DNA of 64,000 nt from a bacterium (GTDB lineage Bacteria; JAJVIF01), in assembly GCA_022072165.1 (NCBI GenBank), contig JAJVIF010000002.1:324258-388257 (forward strand). Direction: 5' to 3'. The position numbers and the translations under genes are program-made. Shown here in pieces: positions 49,357 through 57,678 of this stretch; the first letter of the stretch is position 1; every line of letters begins with the position of its first letter. Under the pieces are notes generated by a model, which was not told the origin of the DNA, searched no databases, and saw only the letters and a program-made list of their open reading frames with translations.

Positions 49357-51576
49357 TTGAGTACTTCCCCCCCACCCATCTCAGATCAGAGCCGCGTATC
49401 AGGTCGTTGGTGGCTTGTCCTTTTAGCAGGACTGGCCCCCTGGCTGGTGGGCCTGCAGGTGCTCCTGAGGGGGGACCTGCTCGTCCCTCCGGCGGCGATC
49501 GAAGCATTTCACGCAGTGGTGCTGCAGCATGTCGCGCTCGCGACGGGGTGGCAACCGGTCCTGTGGGACCCCGCCTCGATCCTCGGCGGGTATCCCCTGT
49601 ATGCCGCATCGCAGGGGGGGGCTTGGTACCCCGGCCACTTGCTGATGCTGCTAATACCGGACCCGGCGACCGCCTGGAATCTCACGCTCCTGCTGCATCT
49701 GAGTGCGGCGGCCATGCTCGGCGCAGCCCTGGCGACACGTCTAGGCTGGGGCGTGTTGCCATCGCTGGTCCTGGCCCTGGTCTGCGGTGCCTCCCCTGAT
49801 GCGTTCTATTCCGTGCAGGTACCAGCGGTCGTATGGGGACTCCCCTGGCTCCTCTGGATACTGCTCGCGGATCTCGGCCCCTCGCGACCGGCACCTTTGC
49901 GGATCGCGCATTGGGGGCTGGGCATCGGACTTGCGACCCTGGCGGACCCGCTGAGCGGGTTGCTGGTGGTCCTGGCCGCACTGGCGCGCTGCCTCGCGGA
50001 GAAACGCTGGATGCTGATGCTGGGTGTCGGCATCGGATGGTCGCTGGCCGCACTCCAACTGATGCCGTACTTCTTGCAGACCGAGAGTCAGCAGTGGAGC
50101 GATGTCGCCTGGAGCTTCCTCTGTGCGCTGCGACCCATCGGTGCCCTGGTGGTGCTGCTTTGTCTGCCAGGAGTGACGCACCGCTCCTGGCTGCTCGTGA
50201 CGTTGCTGGTGCTCATCGCCATCGGCTATGGCTGGGTCGATGCCCTGGGTTGGTTGCTGGGGCTCGCGGTGGTCCTCTGGTGGGCAGATCAGCCAGCCGC
50301 TGCCCGGTTCCCCTGGTTAGGACATTTGCGCTGGACACTGGTGCCCCTGCTGCTGCTGTGGGGCTTTGCCATGGTGCCAGTGGCCTCGATCGCTCCGGCG
50401 GAAATCCGGGAAATGGTGAATCAGGGACGCGGGCTCTATCCCCGGGAAACGCACCCCAGCATCGCCATCCTCGCGACTCCCTGGCGGGATCGTCCGACAG
50501 CCGCTCCGGTCGGACGCTACGACCGTCCATTGAGCTGGCGGGACTACTCACGAACCGCCGCCTGGCCCCTACTGTGGAATCTCGCGCCAGATCGGGACCT
50601 CGCAGCCGCCGCGGTCGCCCTCCCCTGGCATCGGGAGTGGCAGAGCGCGCTGGATGCCCTGACCGAGCGCCAGCAGTCGGTGCAGGGACAGCGTCTGGCG
50701 ACACTCATCGAGTTCGAGTTTCTGGCGCAGGGACTGGGGCTGAATGCGTTTGCTGGGCGACACCCCAACGTGCCGTATCTCGCTTACCGCCCACTGGATC
50801 CGGCGCATCCCGGACGTTTGCCTGCCCCCCCAGCCGCCGAAGAAGCGGAGAGGGATGCACTGGAAGCGGCGGTCCTGGAACAGATTGTCCTGCCTGGTGA
50901 GACGCCTCCGGAGCTGTCAGCGGTTCCCCCGGTCTTCGAGCAGCAGCTCGTTCTGGGCCTCGCGTGGTATCAGGCCCGGGGGAACATGCCCTTCGCCATC
51001 CTCGGGGAACGGACCGACACCCCCCTGAGTCTGCCGCCGGCCGCGTGGACCACGCTCCGCCTGGAGGCACTGAAGCAGTTGCAGGCGAGTACGTCGTACC
51101 CCTACGGTGGCCCGCTGGAACGCCACCGGTTCGTGGTACTGGCCGACAACACCCCGGATGGTCAGGTAAGGTCCCCGGCCACCATCGTGGCAGACCGGGG
51201 ACGCGCACTCGCGGCAACTCCGGTGATGCAGCGCAGTCCGCACACGCTCACGTTGCGCCTGCAGGTTCCGGCCACCGATGCCCCCTGGCTGATCCTGCGC
51301 CAGTCGCTCACGACCGGCTGGCGCGCCACGGTCAACGGTCAGTCGGTCCCCATCGCCAGAGCAGATGGTGTCTGGATGGCGATTCCATTGACCGGCGAGG
51401 AAGCGGCCCAGGTGGAACTCACATACGAAGTCCCAGGCTATCGCCTGGGACGCTGGATCAGCCTGATCGCTTTCGGCGGTTGGCTGCTGCTGGGGATTGT
51501 CGGGATGCGGAGCGCAGGACGGCTATCGTCGGTCGCTTCGCCGGTCCGTACGGACGCTGATGCGGCGGACAGCTAG
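49357..51576 (+). CDS. YfhO-like polytopic membrane protein
   Basis: The protein of about 739 residues has roughly ten membrane helices in its first 330 residues. A large extracytoplasmic domain with FAGRHPNVPYLAYRPLDP follows. The C-terminal sandwich SLTTGWRATVNGQ, IPLTGEEAAQVELTYEVPGY and a final helix (WISLIAFGGWLLLGIVG) completes it. This tail is typical of YfhO-family proteins, which affect lipoteichoic-acid or polysaccharide glycosylation. It suggests a GT-C-like sugar transfer role. The TTG start is the only in-frame start that fits the promoter; a GTG at 49243 would lie inside the divergent moeA gene. The last four bases overlap the convergent gene. Confidence 0.72.
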   Translation: MSTSPPPISDQSRVSGRWWLVLLAGLAPWLVGLQVLLRGDLLVPPAAIEAFHAVVLQHVALATGWQPVLWDPASILGGYPLYAASQGGAWYPGHLLMLLIPDPATAWNLTLLLHLSAAAMLGAALATRLGWGVLPSLVLALVCGASPDAFYSVQVPAVVWGLPWLLWILLADLGPSRPAPLRIAHWGLGIGLATLADPLSGLLVVLAALARCLAEKRWMLMLGVGIGWSLAALQLMPYFLQTESQQWSDVAWSFLCALRPIGALVVLLCLPGVTHRSWLLVTLLVLIAIGYGWVDALGWLLGLAVVLWWADQPAAARFPWLGHLRWTLVPLLLLWGFAMVPVASIAPAEIREMVNQGRGLYPRETHPSIAILATPWRDRPTAAPVGRYDRPLSWRDYSRTAAWPLLWNLAPDRDLAAAAVALPWHREWQSALDALTERQQSVQGQRLATLIEFEFLAQGLGLNAFAGRHPNVPYLAYRPLDPAHPGRLPAPPAAEEAERDALEAAVLEQIVLPGETPPELSAVPPVFEQQLVLGLAWYQARGNMPFAILGERTDTPLSLPPAAWTTLRLEALKQLQASTSYPYGGPLERHRFVVLADNTPDGQVRSPATIVADRGRALAATPVMQRSPHTLTLRLQVPATDAPWLILRQSLTTGWRATVNGQSVPIARADGVWMAIPLTGEEAAQVELTYEVPGYRLGRWISLIAFGGWLLLGIVGMRSAGRLSSVASPVRTDADAADS

Positions 51577-52526
51577 CCCAGGAGTCGCAGGGCGAGCGCC
51601 GGGCTGACGTACTTCCGTCCGGTGGCACCATCTACCACGGTCACGGAAATCTCGATGGTGGTGTTGCCATGGATCTCCAGATCGTCTTCGGAGTATGTCA
51701 GCAGATGCCGGGCGCATTCGAGGCGCCAGCCTTCCCCGGCGCGATAGGTCGCCCGGGCCCGGACATCCCCGGCGCTGTCGGCAGGCTCCTGGGGCTCCAG
51801 CAGCGTGATGACATCACCCTCGTAGCGCTCCGGCACGGGGCGCGTACGATGGCTCAGCCGTCCCTTGTCGGGCAATGAACTGACATAGCGGGTCCCCTCG
51901 GGTCCGACGACTTTTTGGGCCGTCAGACCCTTCTCCGGAGCCCGGAGCACGACCCTCCACATGTCATCGGCGTAGCCCGAAGGATTCGTACTGGCGGCCC
52001 CCCAGCGCCACATGTCGGCGGCGTAGCCACGACCGGTGAGGATGTCGCCCCGGAAATCGCCATACGTTTTGAGCAGGAGAGTCATGGTGTCTTCAGCGAC
52101 AGACATCGGGGCGTACTTGGTCTTGCGGACATCCCACTGCTGCATCTGGGCGGCATCATCGAACGTGGTGTCATCCCAGGAGATGGCGAAGTAGATGATG
52201 TGGCTGTTGTAGTACGCCTGCAGGGTGGCGGATTTCGTCGCCCCACTGCCACCCGCTTCGGTGAGCGTCAGTGTCTGCGGAGTCACGGACTGCCAGCCGG
52301 GGTCGTTGAGTTCCCCATCCAGGATGGGATCCTTGCCCGTGATTCTGGCGATGTCGATGGTCCGGACCGCCTGCGACGGAAAGTCGGGCTGTCCCTGGAC
52401 AGTCAGGGGCATTCCCTGCCAGTCCATCCAGTCATCGTCAGCTTCGTCTGCCGGGGCAGAGAACCCGAGGGCCGGGACGGTCAGGATGAGGGCACAGAGG
52501 GTGAGTTTGAGGGCCGGATGCTGCAT
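51573..52526 (-). CDS. Secreted ethylbenzene-dehydrogenase-like (heme-binding-type) protein
   Basis: This 317-residue exported protein has a signal peptide (MQHPALKLTLCALILTVPAL, cleavage after GFSA). The next part is typical of the EB_dh family: DGELNDPGWQSVTP, SATLQAYYNSHIIYFAISWDD and DDMWRVVLR. In characterised members it is a heme-binding gamma subunit of DMSO-reductase-type enzymes. No catalytic subunit is nearby, so a free cytochrome or binding role is possible. ATG 52526 is reached eight bases after TATTCT (52540-52535). It converges on the YfhO-like gene with a four-base overlap of stops. Confidence 0.75.
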   Translation of the reverse strand: MQHPALKLTLCALILTVPALGFSAPADEADDDWMDWQGMPLTVQGQPDFPSQAVRTIDIARITGKDPILDGELNDPGWQSVTPQTLTLTEAGGSGATKSATLQAYYNSHIIYFAISWDDTTFDDAAQMQQWDVRKTKYAPMSVAEDTMTLLLKTYGDFRGDILTGRGYAADMWRWGAASTNPSGYADDMWRVVLRAPEKGLTAQKVVGPEGTRYVSSLPDKGRLSHRTRPVPERYEGDVITLLEPQEPADSAGDVRARATYRAGEGWRLECARHLLTYSEDDLEIHGNTTIEISVTVVDGATGRKYVSPALALRLLG

Positions 52527-52578
52527 GAGCGGAGAGAATACACGTCGCGGGCCAGCGCGAAAATCGGCTCGCCGCGGC

Positions 52579-52584
52579 TACAAT
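52579..52584 (+). promoter_or_regulatory. Leaderless -10 box (TACAAT) of the SRPBCC-mutL operon
   Basis: TACAAT ends six bases before ATG 52591, the clearest leaderless case in the window. Confidence 0.6.
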
Positions 52585-52590
52585 CGGCTC

Positions 52591-53067
52591 ATGGGTCTTG
52601 TCTCTGCCACCATCACTGTCGCCGCACCCCCTGAAACGGTCATGGCGGTCGCCCGTCGGGTAGAGGATTTCCCGGAATTCATGCCCGATGTCACCGGGGT
52701 CACCATTCTGGAACGCGATGAGGCTCGGGGCTGGTCCCGGGTGAAATGGGATGCCAAGGTGGATGTCCAGTCGATCCGGAAGCCGATCCGGTGGATCGAG
52801 GACGAAACCTGGAACATCGCCGAACGTCGCTGCGACTTTGTGCTGGTTGAGGGGGATTACAAGAAGTATGACGGCTTCTGGACGTTCGAGCCGACCCCCG
52901 AGGGGGGCACCACCATCACTCTCACGACCGACTTCGATCTCGGGCTGCCCCTGGTTGGTCCCCTGATCAACAAACTGCTCGACAAACTGATGCGTGACAA
53001 CTGCGCGGCGATGCTCACTGCGATCCGGGACCGGGTCGAGGCAGCGGCGCCGCAACCTGCCGGATAG
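52591..53067 (+). CDS. SRPBCC-family (Coq10/START-like) protein
   Basis: The 158-residue protein is a small helix-grip fold of the SRPBCC/Coq10-like family. It opens with ATITVAAPPETVMAVARRVEDFPEFMPDV, the usual first strand and helix, and contains WRV-type strands RCDFVLVEGDYKKYDGFWTF. Members bind lipids, quinones or aromatic polyketides in a deep cavity. The function here is unknown. ATG 52591 is chosen by the promoter; an upstream in-frame start at 52225 would overlap the divergent gene. mutL follows by 17 bases, so the pair is probably cotranscribed. Confidence 0.88.
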   Translation: MGLVSATITVAAPPETVMAVARRVEDFPEFMPDVTGVTILERDEARGWSRVKWDAKVDVQSIRKPIRWIEDETWNIAERRCDFVLVEGDYKKYDGFWTFEPTPEGGTTITLTTDFDLGLPLVGPLINKLLDKLMRDNCAAMLTAIRDRVEAAAPQPAG

Positions 53068-53084
53068 CCGCCTCGGCTCCCCTG

Positions 53085-54920
53085 ATGCCCATCCGCCCCC
53101 TCGCGCCGGAACTGGTCAGTCACCTCGCCGCCGGGGAGGTGGTGGATCGACCTGCCTCGCTGGTGAAGGAACTGGTCGAGAACGCGCTGGATGCCGACGC
53201 CCGGTCTCTGCGGTTGGAGATTGAACAGGGGGGTATTGGGCTGGTCCGTCTTACGGATGATGGTCACGGGATCCGGCAGGAAGATGTCCCCTGGCTGCTC
53301 CAGCGGCACAGCACCAGTAAAATTCGGACCCTTGAAGAACTCCAGGCCATCGGCACCCTCGGCTTTCGTGGTGAAGCCCTCTACTCCATCGCAGCCGTCA
53401 CCCGCTTTCGCCTCCTGACCCAGCATCGGGACGAGGAGACCGGGACGGAGTTGCTCCGCGACGACACCAACGGGGTCCGCATCCAGCCCTGGGCGGGTCC
53501 GGTGGGGACCACCATCGAGGTGCGGGATCTTTTCTACAACCTGCCGGCGCGACGCAAATTTCTGCGAGGCCCGGGGGCGGAGTACAGCCGGATCGCGGAA
53601 GTCGTGAGCCGCTATGCCCTCGCCCGTCCGGAGGTCCGCTTCGAACTCAGTCACAACGGACGTCGCCTGCTCCAGTCACTGGGCACCAGTCCCCTGGACC
53701 CGCTGATTGCGCTCTATGGACCGGACATCGCGGGCGAGCTGCTGGAGGTGCATTTTGCCGGACCGGGCATCCTGGTCACCGGCTTTGTGTCCGCCCCCGG
53801 CACCTTCCGTCCGGGACGCAAAGAACAGACGCTGATCGTGAATGGTCGCTGGGTGAAGGACCACACCCTAATGCTGGCGCTGGAGCGGGCCTATGGAGTC
53901 CGTCTGCCCGCAGGAAAGCATCCTCTCTGTGTGCTGTATGTCGCAATGCCCCCTGAGGAAGTGGACGTCAATGTGCACCCCCACAAAACAGAAGTCCGCT
54001 TCGCCGATCCTGAGACTTTGCAACGCGCGATCTATCGGGCTACCGAACAAGCGCTCGCTGGCAGCATCTCGGTGCCGGTCGATACCTGGAGCCCCCCCCC
54101 GGAGGCATCACCGGGGCGACGGCTCGCAGACTCGATGCCGGACCTCCCGCAGGCGCCGCCGGACTGGAATCTGCCGCCCGAGCCATCCCGCGCACCGGTG
54201 GTCCGGCAGGAGGGCTTGTCTCTCGGGCGAGTCCTGCCCCTGGAAGCCCTCGAAGCTCCGGTCAGTCCGTCAATGCCGGAGCACACCATCGATGACCTCA
54301 CCGGCGAGGTCCGCTGGACACCCACGGCTGCCCCTGCGATGCAAACGCCCCTGACCCCGTCGCTGCCGATGCCGGGGAGTCTGCAGTTCGGCCCAGGACT
54401 CCTGGCGTATGCCGAGGGCGAGACGCTGGTGGTCGTGGATCTCCCCGCGCTCCATGCACGGGTGTTGTATGAGCAGCTTCGGGAGGAGTCCTCGCCTCCC
54501 ACCTCACAGCCCCTGCTCTTTGCGTTGCCCCTGGAAGTCCCGACGGGCTCCGGTATCGATCCGGCGGAACTCCAGCCGCTGATGCAGGCCCTGGGATTTG
54601 AATTCAGCGACGATGGCACACAGGTCACAGGCCTCCCGGCACTTCTGGGACAGGCGGACCCGATGTCGCTGGTGCGGGCGGTGGTCGAAAGTTGCGCGGC
54701 GGGACTGGTGGCGGGGGAGTCCCGCGTCCAGGTGCTGGAGCAGGCGCGACGCCAGGCAGCGTTTCGCGGGGCGGACCGGTCGAGTCGACATCGGACTGCG
54801 GCCGAAGTCGCGTGGCTCACCGGGCATCTGCAGGAGTGGCGGTACTGCACCAGTCTGACAGGGGAGCCGACCATCCTGCGGCTGGATCCCCGCTGGTGGT
54901 CACAGATGTTCGGTCATTAG
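53085..54920 (+). CDS. mutL: DNA mismatch repair protein MutL (endonuclease motifs degenerate)
   Basis: This 611-residue protein is the MutS partner. The GHKL ATPase domain is complete: E29 and N33 in KELVENALDADA, D58 in TDDGHGI and GTLGFRGEAL. A proline-rich linker (residues about 335-440) leads to the C-terminal dimerisation domain. In MutH-less bacteria that domain is normally an endonuclease with DQHAxxE and CPHGRP. Here the first motif reads D452-L-P-A-L-H and the second reads C588-T-S-L-T-G-E-P, so the nuclease site looks lost. Strand discrimination in this organism may then need another nuclease. It follows the SRPBCC gene and converges on the next gene with a four-base overlap. Confidence 0.93.
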   Translation: MPIRPLAPELVSHLAAGEVVDRPASLVKELVENALDADARSLRLEIEQGGIGLVRLTDDGHGIRQEDVPWLLQRHSTSKIRTLEELQAIGTLGFRGEALYSIAAVTRFRLLTQHRDEETGTELLRDDTNGVRIQPWAGPVGTTIEVRDLFYNLPARRKFLRGPGAEYSRIAEVVSRYALARPEVRFELSHNGRRLLQSLGTSPLDPLIALYGPDIAGELLEVHFAGPGILVTGFVSAPGTFRPGRKEQTLIVNGRWVKDHTLMLALERAYGVRLPAGKHPLCVLYVAMPPEEVDVNVHPHKTEVRFADPETLQRAIYRATEQALAGSISVPVDTWSPPPEASPGRRLADSMPDLPQAPPDWNLPPEPSRAPVVRQEGLSLGRVLPLEALEAPVSPSMPEHTIDDLTGEVRWTPTAAPAMQTPLTPSLPMPGSLQFGPGLLAYAEGETLVVVDLPALHARVLYEQLREESSPPTSQPLLFALPLEVPTGSGIDPAELQPLMQALGFEFSDDGTQVTGLPALLGQADPMSLVRAVVESCAAGLVAGESRVQVLEQARRQAAFRGADRSSRHRTAAEVAWLTGHLQEWRYCTSLTGEPTILRLDPRWWSQMFGH

Positions 54921-56635
54921 TGGGATGGCGTGGCGGGATCGATATCCCAGGCCAGGAACCATTGTCCCCGGACCTCGTGCGTCCGATCAGAGGGTGCCAG
55001 AATGAGTTGCTTGTCCCACCGCTGCAGCCGCGGCTCCAGGCCCTTGTAAGCAAAGGTGCGATCTTCGATGCGGAAAAAGCCCCATCCGGACCCGGGGTCT
55101 TCCAGGCCGATCCAGAGCCAGAGACGCTCATAGGGGGGGAGTCCTGCGGGCTGCAGGAACTCTTCCACGCTGGAACGGAGGTCGGCGGGGTCAGGCTCCA
55201 TGCGATACACCACTTCAATGGCGTTCGATGCCGGAGCGCCGGGCAAAGGACCGCTCAGATATTCCACCAGTTCCCAGGTCCGGGTGGCGTAGGTCTCCTC
55301 AGCCACGCTGAAGTCCGGCCCCCCGGGCAACACAACGACTGTCCCGGAGGGAATTGCTTCCACCAGCGCTCGGGCCTCCTGCAACCACGGATTTTTCCGG
55401 GCATCGTGCTGTGGCAGGACCCCTGCAAAGCCGTTGTAGATGAACAGCGCGATTAAGAGGGGCATCGCCTGCGGCAGAAAACGTCGCGACCCCACCGCCA
55501 GCCCCCGGTCGAGGCCTGTGCCGAGGACCAGCAACATCGGGACAAAGTAGAAGAGCCGGTAGAACGGCATCTGCGGCTGAAAAAAGAGGAAGAACATAAA
55601 GAACGGCACGACCCACCAGACCAGGACCCGGCTGATAATGACCGGCTGCAGCCGCAAGAAGAGCGGAAGATGCTGCAGCCCTCCCAGTGTCGCGAGCCCC
55701 CCATGCCAGAGGATGACCACCAGGAGCCCCTTCTTCGCCAGATCCATCAGACCGGTGGGCGCTGCCAGGAAGCCGCTGTAGAGATAGTCGGGATAGACAA
55801 AGGTCGCGACATGGCTCTTGAGCACCGTTGCGGCATACGTCAGCAGCTGCTGGCGTTGCGACATCTCTTCCGGGAGCTGCGTGAGATACCACCAGCGGGA
55901 ATCGTGTCCATAGCTGGTGAGCCAGCCCATGAAGTGATCCAGACTCCCCAACTTGAGACTCACGAAGCCGAACAACAGATAGTGGAAGCCGATCAGCCCC
56001 ACGGACAGCAGCATCCCGCCGAGTCGCCAATTGAGGGCATCCTTCATCCCGGCGGTCTGGCGGAACAGGAAGTAGAGATAGACCGGGACGAAGAAGACAC
56101 TGGCCTGATGCAGCATCACTGCGAGAAAGACACTGATCGCCTGCATGATCAGCTTCCTTGGCTCAAAGGCGGGATCTTTCAGGGCTACCAGCATGATCTG
56201 AAAGGCCAGGACCAGCCGGAGCATCGCCGGGATGTATGGCGCATGGTCGGCGGAGTAGAGCCACCAGGTGTAGGCCGTGCCGCCGATCGCCGCGATCTGC
56301 CAGGCGAGGGGGTCCAAAAAGCAGTAGCGGGTGGTCCGATAGAAGAACATCACGCCGCAGGCCCCAAAGAGACCGTTGATCCACCCCTGGGCAACGAGTC
56401 CGGGATGGAGGAAGCCGGCAGGCTCCGCCAGCAGACGGGTCACCCAGAGGACCAGCAGGTTGTAGAAGAGGTGATGCGGATGCAGGGTCTCGCGCCAGTT
56501 GCCCGCCCGCTCCGCCAGCTGGGCGTATTCGACCCCATCCCAGTAGTACCGCGCCGAGGGAAAGCAGAGATAGAGGATGGCGAACACCCAGAAGAGCTTC
56601 CATCCGGTTTCGAGCTTTTGGAGGCGCTGTAGCAC
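54917..56635 (-). CDS. GT-C-like polytopic membrane protein
   Basis: The 572-residue protein has about ten membrane spans starting at residue 13 (LFWVFAILYLCF). The first outer loop holds YYWDGVEYAQLAE, resembling the acidic motif of GT-C glycosyltransferases such as ArnT/GT39. A soluble C-terminal domain of about 150 residues contains VEAIPSGTVVVLPGGPDFSVAE. It may transfer a sugar from a lipid carrier on the outer face of the inner membrane. GTG 56635 lies six bases after TACCAT (56647-56642), a leaderless start. No other glycosyltransferase is adjacent. Confidence 0.7.
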   Translation of the reverse strand: MLQRLQKLETGWKLFWVFAILYLCFPSARYYWDGVEYAQLAERAGNWRETLHPHHLFYNLLVLWVTRLLAEPAGFLHPGLVAQGWINGLFGACGVMFFYRTTRYCFLDPLAWQIAAIGGTAYTWWLYSADHAPYIPAMLRLVLAFQIMLVALKDPAFEPRKLIMQAISVFLAVMLHQASVFFVPVYLYFLFRQTAGMKDALNWRLGGMLLSVGLIGFHYLLFGFVSLKLGSLDHFMGWLTSYGHDSRWWYLTQLPEEMSQRQQLLTYAATVLKSHVATFVYPDYLYSGFLAAPTGLMDLAKKGLLVVILWHGGLATLGGLQHLPLFLRLQPVIISRVLVWWVVPFFMFFLFFQPQMPFYRLFYFVPMLLVLGTGLDRGLAVGSRRFLPQAMPLLIALFIYNGFAGVLPQHDARKNPWLQEARALVEAIPSGTVVVLPGGPDFSVAEETYATRTWELVEYLSGPLPGAPASNAIEVVYRMEPDPADLRSSVEEFLQPAGLPPYERLWLWIGLEDPGSGWGFFRIEDRTFAYKGLEPRLQRWDKQLILAPSDRTHEVRGQWFLAWDIDPATPSH

Positions 56636-56641
56636 GGGGGG

Positions 56642-56647
56642 ATGGTA
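56642..56647 (-). promoter_or_regulatory. Leaderless -10 box (TACCAT)
   Basis: On the minus strand TACCAT ends six bases before the GTG start at 56635. Confidence 0.45.
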
Positions 56648-57058
56648 CTCCTATCCCGGAACGGAGCCGGGGAAGAACGCGACTTTGCCCAGCATCACAG
56701 TTGCCTGACCAATGATGCGGGGATTCTTCGCGCCGTTCCCGAAGCGTCAGCTTCCATCCTGCCCCCCAGAGGCGTCTATGTCCCGTTTACAGACATAGTC
56801 ACTACCTGCAGCTACTTTCGTCGCGACTCGCTGGGCGCTGCAGTGCGCGGTCACCCGCTGGTAGGCGAACTGATCTCGCGCCGCAGATACTCCTTTCCTC
56901 CGCCGGGGACCATGCTCCCCGGCGGGGCTTGGTGGCCTCCACCTACCTCACGCCACCGCTGTAATGCAATTAACAGAAAGATTTTCCCCGCTTGGGGCAG
57001 AGTGGCGTCTTCGTTGTACTAGTCCCTGGCAACACCTCAGACCGCCAGTCACTCCGAC
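56648..57058. other. Gene-free stretch with a strong hairpin
   Basis: No credible ORF is seen here. A perfect 10-bp hairpin (CCGCCGGGGA/TCCCCGGCGG, 56900-56925) lies in the middle without a T-run on either side. A small CCCC-GCTT-GGGG stem lies near 56986. The region is the 5' side of both divergent genes and may hold their promoters or an untranslated RNA. Confidence 0.4.
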
Positions 57059-57069
57059 AGGAGCCAACC

Positions 57070-57669
57070 ATGTCCCGCTCTGCCATCCCCTTCGCCCTCA
57101 GCATTGCTACCGGGCTGCTTGTGGGCTGCCAACAGCTGGGGAATCCGATCGACCAGTCGGCCACATTTACTCCTGGCGGGGAAGCAGCGCTCGGCGCGGT
57201 GCTCTCGACCCACTATGGCGCGATCAACGCGATGGGACTATATGACGTCACCGTGGATCCCGGGACGCTATCGGCTTCTGTCAGCCTGGTGGAGAGTCGC
57301 TCCGGTCAGAAAAATGGCGATCTCTACCTGCTGCCCATCGACGGCTTCCTGCGACCTGACTCGTTCCGCATCCAGGCTGTCCGACGGATGCCGGCTGCGG
57401 GCTCTGTCGGTTCCAGGACTCCTCGTCTGGATCTCTCCTGGACCCTGGAACATCCCTTTGCGTCGTCGGCTTCCATCCCCCGCGCCGACCTGGGCTTCAC
57501 CGGGATCGCCTGCTTCCTCTTCGATGTCCCCACTGCCACCGGGCATTCGTACTTCACCGGAGATGCTGATGTCATCCTCAACGAAAGTTTGATGCTCAGG
57601 CCTGATGGCTACTTCAAGCCGGGCGCGCTTCTTGACCTGACGGGCTACACCGCCAACACGTTTCCGTAA
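57070..57669 (+). CDS. Lipoprotein, N-terminal fragment (gene interrupted by in-frame TAA)
   Basis: The 199-residue fragment has a lipoprotein signal (MSRSAIPFALSIATGLLVGC, acylated Cys20), then a beta-rich domain with YDVTVDPGTLSASVSLVESR and LDLSWTLEHPF. It ends GYTANTFP at a TAA (57667-57669). The same frame reopens at once and continues as QLLVNDWGNGNR for another 760 residues, so the intact gene was probably 57070-59961. ATG 57070 has AGGAG at 57059-57063. The fragment may be a truncated product, or the stop may be a recent mutation or a sequencing error. Confidence 0.8.
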   Translation: MSRSAIPFALSIATGLLVGCQQLGNPIDQSATFTPGGEAALGAVLSTHYGAINAMGLYDVTVDPGTLSASVSLVESRSGQKNGDLYLLPIDGFLRPDSFRIQAVRRMPAAGSVGSRTPRLDLSWTLEHPFASSASIPRADLGFTGIACFLFDVPTATGHSYFTGDADVILNESLMLRPDGYFKPGALLDLTGYTANTFP

Positions 57670-57678
57670 CAGCTCCTG

